Origin: DATLYF01 sp035575095
Lineage (GTDB): Bacteria; Pseudomonadota; Gammaproteobacteria; Competibacterales; Competibacteraceae
DNA: 16,007 nt
NCBI GenBank assembly: GCA_035575095.1
Contig: DATLYF010000044.1
Coordinates: 1 to 16,007 of the forward strand
Direction of reading: 5' to 3'
This document shows, in pieces, positions 9,021 to 15,510 of this stretch. Position numbers and translations under genes: made by a program. The notes below the pieces were generated by a model that ran no database searches, was not told the DNA's origin, and saw only the letters and a program-made list of their open reading frames with translations. How positions within the stretch are numbered: position 1 is the stretch's first letter; each line of letters opens with the position of its first letter.

Positions 9021-9653
9021 CTAATCGCCGGCCGGCAGCTCCAGCGCCCGCCACAGATACCAGCTCGCCACCGAGCGCCACGGCCGCCAGCTCTCGCCCA
9101 GCGCCACCAGTTCCCGCGGCTTGGGCGGCTCGGCCAAGCCGAAGGCGCGCTGATAGCCCTTGCGGATGCCGAGATCGTCCACCGGCCAGACATCGGGCCG
9201 GCCAAGCTGGAAGATGAGCAGCATCTGCACCGTCCAGCGGCCGATGCCGCGCACGCTGGACAGGCGCCGCACGATGCTGTCGTCGTCCAGGTGATGGAGC
9301 GTCTGTAGCGGCAGCACCGTGCCGTCCAGGGTCTTAGCCGCCAGATCGCGCAGCGCCAGGATCTTGTTGCGCGACACGCCGGTACCGCGCAGGGCCTCGT
9401 CGGACAGCGCTAGCAGGCGCTGCGGCGCGGGCTGCCGGTCGGGAAACAGCGCCAGCAGCCGGCCATGGAGGGTGGCAGCTGCCCGGCCTGAGAGCTGCTG
9501 GGAGACGACCGCCTCCAGCAGCGCCGCGAAGGTGTCGGTGCAGGGGTTCAACTGCAGCCGGAACGGGCCGATGCGCTCCACCAGCGCCGCCAGCCGCCGA
9601 TCGGCCGCCGTCAGGGCGCGCAACGCCTCATCAGGATCGTAGGCCAGGGTCAT
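9021..9653 (-). CDS. DNA-3-methyladenine glycosylase II-type (AlkA-like, HhH-GPD)
   Basis: The 210-residue base-excision-repair enzyme would remove alkylated purines from DNA. The helix-hairpin-helix is LSSVRGIGRWTVQMLL (131-146). It is followed by WPVDDLGIRKG (156-166), whose Asp159/Asp160 pair holds the catalytic aspartate. VVSQQLSGRAAATL (49-62) and SWRPWRSVASWYLWR near the C-terminus are typical. The extra N-terminal domain of E. coli AlkA is absent, as in the short bacterial and yeast Mag1-like forms. A GTG eight codons upstream is possible, but the ATG at 9653 has GAGGAG 6 nt before it and is preferred. It is divergent from rarD and first in the minus-strand run leading to the acyl-CoA dehydrogenase and iadA. 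The link between these three genes looks positional only. Confidence 0.9.
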   Translation of the reverse strand: MTLAYDPDEALRALTAADRRLAALVERIGPFRLQLNPCTDTFAALLEAVVSQQLSGRAAATLHGRLLALFPDRQPAPQRLLALSDEALRGTGVSRNKILALRDLAAKTLDGTVLPLQTLHHLDDDSIVRRLSSVRGIGRWTVQMLLIFQLGRPDVWPVDDLGIRKGYQRAFGLAEPPKPRELVALGESWRPWRSVASWYLWRALELPAGD

Positions 9654-9732
9654 CGGGCACTCCTCTCGCCGCTCCACGGATATATCGGTTTAGAATAGCC
9701 GACCCGCGTCCCGCGCCCACTCGGAAACCGAC
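9654..9732. promoter_or_regulatory. Short divergent promoter region between the glycosylase and rarD
   Basis: These 79 bp must carry both starts. An AT-rich core at 9681-9697 contains TAGAAT (9691-9696, 5/6 to a -10) for the plus strand, but no good -35. On the minus strand the same core offers TATTCT or TATATC as possible -10 hexamers. Both promoters would overlap. Confidence 0.35.
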
Positions 9733-10629
9733 ATGACGTCGTCCCGCGATCCCGCCGCCACTCTCGGTCTGCTCTACGGCCTCGCCGGCTTCGGCATCTG
9801 GGGCCTGTTCCCGCTCTATTTCAAGGCGCTGCAGCAAGTGCCGGCGCCAGAGGTGCTGGCCCATCGCGTGGCCTGGTCGACATTGCTGCTGCTCCTGCTG
9901 CTGGGCTGGCACGGACGGCTGCCGGCGCTGGCGGCCGAACTGCGGGCAGCACGTCGTCTGGGTTTCTACCTGCTCACCACCCTGCTGCTCGCCGGCAACT
10001 GGCTGATCTTCATCTGGGCTTCGCAGCACGGCCGGGTGCTGGAGGCGAGCCTGGGCTATTACATCAATCCGCTGGTCAACGTGGCCCTGGGCATGGTGGT
10101 GCTGGGCGAGCGGCTCAACCCGCGGCAGTGGCTGGCGGTGGCCCTGGCCGCCGCCGGCGTCGGCCTGCTGGTACTGGGCTATGGTGCCGTGCCTTGGGTG
10201 TCGCTCGGGCTGGCGCTGACCTGGGGCGGCTACGGCCTGCTGCGCAAGAAAGCCGGTTTCGATCCCATGCTGGGGCTGGGCGCCGAGACGCTGTTGCTCA
10301 CCCCGCTGGCTGGCGGCTATCTGCTGTGGCTGGGCGGCCAGGGCCAGGGCGCACTGGGCCATCTCGGGGCGCTCACCGATACGCTGCTGGTGCTGGCCGG
10401 GCTGGCCACCACCGTGCCGCTGCTGTGCTTCCTCCAGGCTGCCCAGCGGCTGCGCCTGTCCACGATCGGGCTAATGCAATACCTCACCCCCACCCTGCAG
10501 TTCCTGCTGGCGGTGGGGCTGATGGGCGAGCGCCTCGATCCGGCCCAATTCCTCACCTTCGCCCTGATCTGGCTGGGGCTTGCCGTGTACAGCCTGGACG
10601 CGCTGCGGGTGTTGCGCAGAGCCCGTTAG
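9733..10629 (+). CDS. rarD: RarD, EamA/DMT-superfamily permease
   Basis: The 298-residue inner-membrane protein has ten predicted helices in two EamA repeats. The opening LLYGLAGFGIWGLFPLYFKAL (roughly 12-32) followed by EVLAHRVAWS is diagnostic of RarD. The family is named for a chloramphenicol-sensitivity phenotype in Pseudomonas aeruginosa, and its transported substrate is not established. Later segments (IWASQHGRVLEASLGYYINPL and IGLMQYLTPTLQFLLAV) are also conserved. The start ATG has only a weak CGGAA upstream. It is divergent from the DNA glycosylase and convergent with ltaE. Its TAG overlaps the ltaE TAA by 4 bp (TTAG). Confidence 0.94.
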   Translation: MTSSRDPAATLGLLYGLAGFGIWGLFPLYFKALQQVPAPEVLAHRVAWSTLLLLLLLGWHGRLPALAAELRAARRLGFYLLTTLLLAGNWLIFIWASQHGRVLEASLGYYINPLVNVALGMVVLGERLNPRQWLAVALAAAGVGLLVLGYGAVPWVSLGLALTWGGYGLLRKKAGFDPMLGLGAETLLLTPLAGGYLLWLGGQGQGALGHLGALTDTLLVLAGLATTVPLLCFLQAAQRLRLSTIGLMQYLTPTLQFLLAVGLMGERLDPAQFLTFALIWLGLAVYSLDALRVLRRAR

Positions 10630-11639
10630 GCGTTCCAGAACTCCTGCACCGCCGCTACGGTGCGTTCGATGTCGGCGCGGCTCACGTCCAGGTGGGTGAC
10701 CAGGCGCAGACCGTAGCGTCCGCTCACCAGGATGCCGCGGGCCTTGAGGAAGTCGGTGAGGGACTCCAACCGCTGCAGGTCACCGTGCAGGAACACCATG
10801 TTGGTCGGGGTGGGCTGCACCTCCAGCCCCGCCAGGCCGCTCAGCCCTTCGGCCAGGGCCTTGGCGTTGGCGTGGTCCTCGGCCAGCCGCGCCACGTTGT
10901 GGTCCAGGGCATAGAGGCCGCCAGCGGCGAGGATGCCGGCCTGGCGCATGCCGCCACCCACCACCTTGCGCCAGCGGCGCGCCTTGGCGATCAACTCGCG
11001 GCTGCCACACAGCACCGACCCCACTGGCGCGCCCAGGCCCTTGGACAGGCAGATCGAGACGCTGTCGAAGTAGCGGGCGATGTCGCGCGCCGCTATCCCC
11101 AAGGCGATGGCGGCGTTGTACAGTCGCGCCCCGTCCAGGTGCAGAGCGAGGCCATGGCGGTCGACGAAGGCCCGCGCCTCGGCCAAGTAGCCCATGGGCA
11201 GCACCTTGCCGGCGATGGTGTTCTCCAGGCACAGCAGCCGGGTGTGGGCGAAGTGGGGATCGCCCGCGGGCTTGATGGCACGCTCGACGCGGCCGAGGTC
11301 GAGGGTGCCGTCCGGCTCCATCTCGATGGGCTGCGGCTGAATGCTGCCCAGCACCGCCGCACCGCCGCCTTCGTACTTATAGGTATGGGCCTCCTGGCCG
11401 ACGATGTACTCGTCGCCACGCTCGCAGTGGGCGAGTAGCGCCAGCAGGTTGGTCTGGGTGCCGCTGGGGGCGAACAGCGCCGCCTCGAAGCCGAGGTCCG
11501 CCGCCAGGCGCTCCTGCAGGCGGTTGACCGTGGGATCCTCGCCGTAGACGTCGTCGCCCACCTCCGCCGTCGCCATGGCCTGGCGCATGGCCGGGGTAGG
11601 ACGGGTGACGGTGTCGCTTCTGAGGTCGATGGTGTGCAT
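10626..11639 (-). CDS. ltaE: Low-specificity L-threonine aldolase
   Basis: The 337-residue PLP enzyme splits L-threonine or allo-threonine to glycine and acetaldehyde. The N-terminus IDLRSDTVTRPTPAMRQAM, GDDVYGEDPTVNRLQ (28-42), the His85 region GQEAHTYKYEGG (stacking on PLP in the E. coli enzyme), HLDGARLYNA (167-176) and the PLP Schiff-base lysine Lys200 in SICLSKGLGAPVGS are all present. The frame extends 25 codons further upstream, but the ATG at 11639 has GGAG 6 nt before it and matches the family start. Length is normal. It is transcribed alone and convergent with rarD. A TATCAT hexamer (11670-11675, minus strand) is a possible -10, without a convincing -35. Confidence 0.96.
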   Translation of the reverse strand: MHTIDLRSDTVTRPTPAMRQAMATAEVGDDVYGEDPTVNRLQERLAADLGFEAALFAPSGTQTNLLALLAHCERGDEYIVGQEAHTYKYEGGGAAVLGSIQPQPIEMEPDGTLDLGRVERAIKPAGDPHFAHTRLLCLENTIAGKVLPMGYLAEARAFVDRHGLALHLDGARLYNAAIALGIAARDIARYFDSVSICLSKGLGAPVGSVLCGSRELIAKARRWRKVVGGGMRQAGILAAGGLYALDHNVARLAEDHANAKALAEGLSGLAGLEVQPTPTNMVFLHGDLQRLESLTDFLKARGILVSGRYGLRLVTHLDVSRADIERTVAAVQEFWNA

Positions 11640-11783
11640 GGCTCGCTCCGAAAGATGGATCGCGGGGGAATGATAGCGCGTCGGGGACGAACCATACCCG
11701 GAGCCTGGTTGCAATCCCAGGGGACGGAATTACCCGACCGGCCGGAAATCTAATGGATAGTGTTTTTCTTCTGGTACCCGGCC
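11640..11783. other. Divergent intergenic region between ltaE and the first TPR gene
   Basis: These 144 bp hold the promoters of ltaE and the TPR pair. A possible ltaE -10 (TATCAT, minus strand) is at 11670-11675. The segment 11747-11773 is locally AT-rich (AAATCTAATGGATAGTG then a T run) and may contain the TPR promoter, but I find no well-spaced hexamer pair. No Shine-Dalgarno is evident before the ATG at 11784. Confidence 0.4.
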
Positions 11784-12341
11784 ATGTCACTGCGCTCCGT
11801 CTCGGTCGCCCTCTGCGCGGGACTGCTGCTGGCCACCCTCACCGCCAGCGCCGACCAGCGCGCTCCCGGACTCGATCTCCTGTTCGAGCGGCTCAAGGCC
11901 AGCACCAATCTGCTGGAGGCACGCCAGGTGGAGCTGGCCATCTGGCGGCTATGGCTGGAGCATGACGATCCCGAGGTCAACCGGCTGATGCGCGACGGGT
12001 TGGTGGCCATGAGCGAACGCAACCTGGACCAGGCCCTGGCGGATTTCACCCAGGTGGTGGCGCTGGCCCCGGGGTTCGCCGAAGGCTGGAACAAGCGTGC
12101 CACGGTGTACTACCTGCGCGATCAACTCAATGCCTCGATGCGTGACATCCAACGCACCCTGGCCTTGGAGCCACGCCATTTCGGCGCGCTGTCCGGCATG
12201 GGATTGATCTTCATGGAGCGCGGCGATGACGTGGCGGCGCTGCATGCCTATCAGGAGGTGCTGAAGCTCTACCCGCAGTCGCTGGCTGCACGGCTGCATA
12301 TCGAATACCTGCAAAAGAAGATCCGTGACAGCGCCATTTGA
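11784..12341 (+). CDS. Exported TPR-repeat protein, copy 1 of a tandem paralog pair
   Basis: The 185-residue protein has a signal peptide (basic start, hydrophobic VALCAGLLLATLT, likely cut after ASA near residue 23), so it is probably periplasmic. The mature part has a motif LAIWRLWLEH (51-60) and three TPR-like helical hairpins at about 68-97, 99-131 and 133-165, including FAEGWNKRATVYY and RHFGALSGM. An upstream GTG at 11760 is possible, but the ATG at 11784 matches the paralog's start exactly. It is 112/185 identical (counted by eye, no gaps) to the next gene. TPR proteins mediate protein contacts and the partner here is unknown. Similar small TPR proteins are known to me only as hypothetical proteins, and I do not assign a function. 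Confidence 0.85.
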   Translation: MSLRSVSVALCAGLLLATLTASADQRAPGLDLLFERLKASTNLLEARQVELAIWRLWLEHDDPEVNRLMRDGLVAMSERNLDQALADFTQVVALAPGFAEGWNKRATVYYLRDQLNASMRDIQRTLALEPRHFGALSGMGLIFMERGDDVAALHAYQEVLKLYPQSLAARLHIEYLQKKIRDSAI

Positions 12342-12480
12342 GCGCGCGATTTTCAAAGGCGTACTCGGCATCTTGGATTGGATTCATTCTAAAATTTAGC
12401 AAAAATCAGGCCTAATTATTGAATTTTAAGCAAAATCAATAGTCTATATTGTTAGATTCAGATCCTCAGGGTGGTCGGTC
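12342..12480 (+). promoter_or_regulatory. AT-rich spacer between the TPR paralogs, likely promoter/operator
   Basis: Positions 12381-12460 contain only 19 G/C in 80 bases, far below the rest of the window. It contains TTGAAT (12419-12424) and TATATT (12445-12450, 5/6 to a -10), but the 20-bp spacing is too long for a confident promoter pair. An AGGG and a GGTGG just before the ATG at 12481 can act as Shine-Dalgarno. No terminator hairpin is seen after the first TPR gene. Confidence 0.5.
12395..12438 (+). repeat. Imperfect direct repeat in the AT-rich spacer
   Basis: TTTAGCAAAAATCA (12395-12408) and TTTAAGCAAAATCA (12425-12438) are near copies spaced exactly 30 bp apart, about three helical turns. 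The first copy is preceded by CTAAAATTTAG (12389-12399 region), which is almost palindromic. It may be a tandem protein-binding site, but AT-rich DNA can produce this by chance. Confidence 0.35.
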
Positions 12481-13038
12481 ATGTCTCTGCGCAGACGCTT
12501 GCTCGCTCTCGGCGCGGGACTGTTGCTGGCCGCCAGCCCTGCCGCTGCCGATCAGACCAATCCTCTGCTGAAGTTGCTGTTCGCCAACCTGCGCGCCAGC
12601 ACCGACAGCGCCGAAGCGCAGACGCTGGAAGTTGCCATCTGGCGGCTGTGGCTGGAGCATCCGGACCCGGCGATCAACCTGCTGATGCGCCAGGGGCTGG
12701 CGGCGCGGCAGAGTCGTGATCTGGAGCAGGCACTGGCGATCTTCGACCGGGTGGTGACGTTGGCTCCGGACTATGCCGAGGGCTGGAACCAGCGTGCCAT
12801 GGTGCACTATCAGCGCGGCGAGCGGCGCGCCGCGATGCGCGACATCCAGCGCACCCTGGCCCTGGAGCCGCGTCACTTCGGCGCGCTGTCCGGTATGGCC
12901 CTGCTCTTCCTGCAGCGCGGCGACGAGGTGTGGGCGCTGAAAGCCTACCAGGAAGTGCTGCGCATCCATCCCAACGCAGAGGGCGTGCGCGCCCAGGTGG
13001 AAGAGCTACAGGACAGCATCCGCAGCCGCACCATCTGA
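12481..13038 (+). CDS. Exported TPR-repeat protein, copy 2 of a tandem paralog pair
   Basis: The 185-residue protein is the same length as copy 1 and aligns with it without gaps. A Sec signal (MSLRRRLLALGAGLLLAASPAAA, cut near residue 23) suggests periplasmic location. The best-conserved blocks between copies are AIWRLWLEH (52-60) and the 19 residues 121-139 (DIQRTLALEPRHFGALSGM), all identical. The signal peptide and the last 25 residues diverge most. TPR units lie at about 68-165. The start ATG follows an AGGGTGG. The duplication is clearly not recent, since changes are spread along the protein, yet both copies have been kept intact. The next gene downstream is a glutamine-synthetase-like enzyme 121 bp away on the same strand. 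The function is unknown. Confidence 0.87.
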   Translation: MSLRRRLLALGAGLLLAASPAAADQTNPLLKLLFANLRASTDSAEAQTLEVAIWRLWLEHPDPAINLLMRQGLAARQSRDLEQALAIFDRVVTLAPDYAEGWNQRAMVHYQRGERRAAMRDIQRTLALEPRHFGALSGMALLFLQRGDEVWALKAYQEVLRIHPNAEGVRAQVEELQDSIRSRTI

Positions 13039-13089
13039 GCCCGCACCGTCACCCTGGCAGGCGCAGCGAAATAATCAATTATTTTTCCT

Positions 13090-13140
13090 AGGGAGGAGTG
13101 TGCCCTGAACCGGGGCATGACCGCATACAAGAGTCTCTGA
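13090..13140 (+). promoter_or_regulatory. Strong Shine-Dalgarno followed by a mini-ORF upstream of the glutamine synthetase gene (possible leader)
   Basis: AGGGAGGAG at 13090-13098 is one of the best Shine-Dalgarno sequences in the window, yet it lies about 60 nt before the glutamine synthetase start. Six nt after it a CTG (13105) opens an 11-codon frame. An in-frame ATG at 13117 gives a 7-codon MTAYKSL, and both end at the TGA at 13138-13140. A small hairpin (TGCCC 13101-13105 with GGGCA 13113-13117) covers the ATG. Translation of this peptide could control the gene 20 nt downstream. The AT palindrome AAATAA/TTATTT at 13069-13084 just upstream may be part of the promoter. Confidence 0.35.
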
Positions 13141-13159
13141 GCCGCTCGTGAGTGCAACC

Positions 13160-14524
13160 ATGAATCCGAGACAGATCAAGACCATCGAAGACGCCTGCTG
13201 CCTGGTGAAGGAGCGCGGCCTGAGCCACGTCAAGGTGGGCGTCTTCGACATCGACGGCATCCTGCGTGGCAAGTATCTGGCCCGGGACAAGTTTTCCGCG
13301 GCCTTGGAGAGCGGCTTCGGTTTCTGCGATGTGGTGCTGGGCTGGGACTGCCACGACCAGCTCTATGACAACGTCCGCTATACCGGCTGGCACACCGGCT
13401 ACCCGGACGCCCCGGTGCGGCTGCTGCCGGAGAGCTGCCGCAACTTGCCGCTGGAGGATGGCGGCCTGTTGTTCCTCGGTGAGTTCGCCGGCGCGGCGGA
13501 GCAGATCTGTCCGCGCGCGCTGCTGCGGCGGGTGCTCGCGCGGGTGGCGGCGCTGGGCTACAGTGCCCATGTCGGTTTCGAATACGAGTTCTTCGTCTTC
13601 AACGAGACCCGCGAGTCGATCCGCGAGAAGCGCTACCGCAACCTGACTCCGATGGCGCCCGGCTACTTCGGCTACTCGGTGCTGCGCAACTCGGTGGACG
13701 CCGACTTCTATCGCGGCATGCTGGCGCTGTGCGAGGACATGGACTTCCCCCTGGAGGGCCTGCACGAGGAGACCGGCCCCGGGGTGATGGAGGCCGCCAT
13801 CAGCGTCGACGAGGCCCTGAACGCCGCCGACAAGGCCGCGCTGTTCAAGACCTTCGTCAAGATCTACGCCCAGCGCCACGGCAAGCTGGCCACTTTCATG
13901 GCCAAGTGGTCGCGGGACTGGCCGGGTTCGGGCGGCCACATCCACATCTCGCTGAAGCGCGACGGCGAGCCGGTGTTCCACGATCCGACCAAGGCGCACG
14001 GCATGAGCGATATCCAGCGCTGGTTCATCGGCGGCCAATGCCGGCTGCTGCCCGAGCTGCTGGCCATGGTGGCACCCACCGTCAATGCCTTCTCGCGCCT
14101 CATCCCCGGCTACTGGGCACCCACCGACGCCACCTGGGGCATAGACAACCGCACCTGCGCCATCCGCGTCATCCCCGGCAGCGCCAAGGCGCAGCGGATC
14201 GAGTTCCGCGTCGGTGCCGCCGATGCCAATCCCTACGTGGTGCTCGCCGCCGCCCTGGCCGCCGGCCTGTGGGGTATCGACAACCGGGTCGAGCCGCAGG
14301 AGCCGGTGCCGGGCAGTGCCTACGCCCAGAGCTTCCCGCCCGAGCAGCAGTTGCCGCGCACCCTGTGGGAAGCGGCGCAGCGCCTGAAGGCCTCCCAGAT
14401 GGCCCGTGACTGGTTCGGTGATGCGTTCGTCGAACACTTCGCCGCCACCCGCGAGTGGGAGGAGCGGGAGTTCCGCAAGCACATCACCGACTGGGAGCTG
14501 GAGCGGTATTTCGAGATCATCTAG
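13160..14524 (+). CDS. Glutamine-synthetase-family ligase (GSI-like, non-canonical)
   Basis: The 454-residue ATP-dependent ammonia/amine ligase has the GS fold signatures. VGVFDIDGILRGKYL (26-40) is the N-terminal beta-grasp. Metal-binding Glu141/Glu143 are in GFEYEFFVF, Glu204 and Glu211 in EETGPGVMEAA, and His260 in GSGGHIHISL. ATP/glutamate residues include Arg331 (NRTCAIRV) and Glu348/Arg350 (RIEFRVGAADANPY). The adenylylation loop of classical GlnA (NLYDLPPE type) is not visible near the C-terminus. This resembles GlnA-like and gamma-glutamyl-amide ligases such as PuuA, so the true acceptor may be an amine rather than ammonia. A GTG at 13148 would add four residues, and neither start has a strong Shine-Dalgarno. 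Its last 8 bp overlap the convergent EamA gene. Confidence 0.9.
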   Translation: MNPRQIKTIEDACCLVKERGLSHVKVGVFDIDGILRGKYLARDKFSAALESGFGFCDVVLGWDCHDQLYDNVRYTGWHTGYPDAPVRLLPESCRNLPLEDGGLLFLGEFAGAAEQICPRALLRRVLARVAALGYSAHVGFEYEFFVFNETRESIREKRYRNLTPMAPGYFGYSVLRNSVDADFYRGMLALCEDMDFPLEGLHEETGPGVMEAAISVDEALNAADKAALFKTFVKIYAQRHGKLATFMAKWSRDWPGSGGHIHISLKRDGEPVFHDPTKAHGMSDIQRWFIGGQCRLLPELLAMVAPTVNAFSRLIPGYWAPTDATWGIDNRTCAIRVIPGSAKAQRIEFRVGAADANPYVVLAAALAAGLWGIDNRVEPQEPVPGSAYAQSFPPEQQLPRTLWEAAQRLKASQMARDWFGDAFVEHFAATREWEEREFRKHITDWELERYFEII

Positions 14525-15380
14525 TAGCGGCCACGCAGCCGACCACCGCCAGTGCCACCGCCAGAGTGAGCGGCGTCACCGCCTCGCCCAACAGCAGCGC
14601 CGAGGCCAGGAAGGTGAGGAAGGGTTGCAGCAACTGCACCTGGCCGACGCGGGCGATGCCGCCCAGGGCCAGGCCGCGGTACCAGGCGAAGAAAGCCAGG
14701 AACATGCTGACCACGCCGACATAGGCAAAGCCCGCCCAGGCCGCCCACGAGGCCGTGCCCGCCGGCCAGTGCCAGGCCACCGGCACGGCCAGGAACGGCG
14801 CCGCCAGCAGCAGCGCCCAGCAGATCACCTGCCAGCCGCCCAGCTCCCGCGCCAGCCGGCCGCCCTCGGCATAACCCAGGGCCGCCGCTGCCACCGCCCC
14901 TAGCATCAGCAAATCCGCCGGATGCAGCCGGCCGTCGCCGCTGCCCAGGGCGTAGCCGACCACGATGGCGCTGCCCAGCACGCTGTAGCGCCAGAATGCC
15001 GCTGCCGGGCGCTCGCCGGCACGCAGCATCGCGGCCAGTGCCGTGGCCAGCGGCAGCAGGCCATTCCACACCGCGCCGTGGTTGGCCGGCAGCCATTGCA
15101 TGGCCCAGGCCGAAAGCAGCGGGAAGCCCAGGATCACCCCGGCGGCGACGATGACCAGCCCGCGCCATTGCCGCGCCGTGGGTCGCGGCGGCCGCAACAG
15201 GGCCAGCAGCAGCGCCGCCAGGGCGGCGGCCAGCAGCGCCCGGCCCAGGCCGACGAACAGCGGCGGCAGTTCGGCCACCGCCAGCCGCGTCGCCGGCAGG
15301 GTGACGCTGAACCCCGCCACGCCCAGCAAGCCGTACAGCAATCCTCGCCTCTGCGCGCTCCAGCGTTCGCTGCCGCCCAT
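14517..15380 (-). CDS. EamA/DMT-superfamily permease
   Basis: The 287-residue inner-membrane protein has ten hydrophobic segments in two EamA repeats. The first repeat begins LLYGLLGVAGFSVTLPATRLAV, with LPPLFVGLGRALLAA next. The second contains FAYVGVVSMFLAFFAWYRGLALGGIARVGQVQLLQPFLTFLASALLLGE (split here across several helices), typical of drug/metabolite exporters. The substrate is unknown. The ATG at 15380 has AGAGGG close upstream. It is divergent from a MocR-type regulator with inverted repeats between them. This is a recurrent arrangement in which the regulator controls the permease, so its expression is probably governed by that regulator. It overlaps the glutamine synthetase gene tail-to-tail by 8 bp. 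Confidence 0.9.
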   Translation of the reverse strand: MGGSERWSAQRRGLLYGLLGVAGFSVTLPATRLAVAELPPLFVGLGRALLAAALAALLLALLRPPRPTARQWRGLVIVAAGVILGFPLLSAWAMQWLPANHGAVWNGLLPLATALAAMLRAGERPAAAFWRYSVLGSAIVVGYALGSGDGRLHPADLLMLGAVAAAALGYAEGGRLARELGGWQVICWALLLAAPFLAVPVAWHWPAGTASWAAWAGFAYVGVVSMFLAFFAWYRGLALGGIARVGQVQLLQPFLTFLASALLLGEAVTPLTLAVALAVVGCVAATR

Positions 15381-15410
15381 GTGCCCTCTTCCCGTGGATG
15401 GTTCACGAGC

Positions 15411-15426
15411 GTCAGGCTAACCTGAC
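15411..15426. repeat. Perfect inverted repeat GTCAGG-N4-CCTGAC in the EamA/MocR intergenic region
   Basis: Two 6-bp arms (15411-15416 and 15421-15426) flank CTAA. The dyad lies 31 bp upstream of the EamA start and 85 bp upstream of the regulator start. It may be an operator for EamA, though the stem is short. Confidence 0.45.
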
Positions 15427-15445
15427 GGTAGCACGGCCTACAGAT

Positions 15446-15479
15446 ACAGTTGCCGGTACAACCGCCATAACTGTACCGG
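15446..15479. promoter_or_regulatory. Candidate MocR-type operator: nested inverted repeats
   Basis: CCGGTACA (15453-15460) and TGTACCGG (15472-15479) are perfect arms 11 bp apart. A second perfect pair, ACAGTT (15446-15451) and AACTGT (15469-15474), overlaps them. The TGTACC-type half-sites resemble what is known for MocR/GntR regulators next to EamA permeases. The dyad centre lies 45 bp before the regulator ATG and 86 bp before the EamA ATG, which suits control of both. Confidence 0.6.
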
Positions 15480-15510
15480 TCATTCCACCGAACAATGGAG
15501 AGCCTCCGCC

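Noticed and set aside
9006..9025. Inverted repeat ATTAG-N10-CTAAT between the DNA glycosylase and the acyl-CoA dehydrogenase
   Set aside because: The arms are only 5 bp and AT-rich, and the repeat runs into the glycosylase stop codon. Too weak to call an operator.
10128..11438. 436-codon plus-strand frame crossing rarD and the antisense of ltaE
   Set aside because: It begins inside rarD in another frame and continues opposite ltaE. There is no motif, and both real genes are unambiguous.
12389..12460. AT-rich island as a mobile-element scar or attachment site
   Set aside because: There are no terminal inverted repeats, target duplications, transposase or integrase fragments, and the flanking genes are intact and related to each other.
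13054..13070. Possible sigma-54 promoter (TGGCAGG...GCGA) before the glutamine synthetase gene
   Set aside because: The -12 element lacks the required GC at the correct 10-bp distance from GG, so the match fails on the invariant bases.
13088..14482. 464-codon open frame antisense to the glutamine synthetase gene
   Set aside because: It mirrors the codon pattern of a gene with all GS active-site motifs, and its own product shows no recognisable domain, signal or ribosome site.
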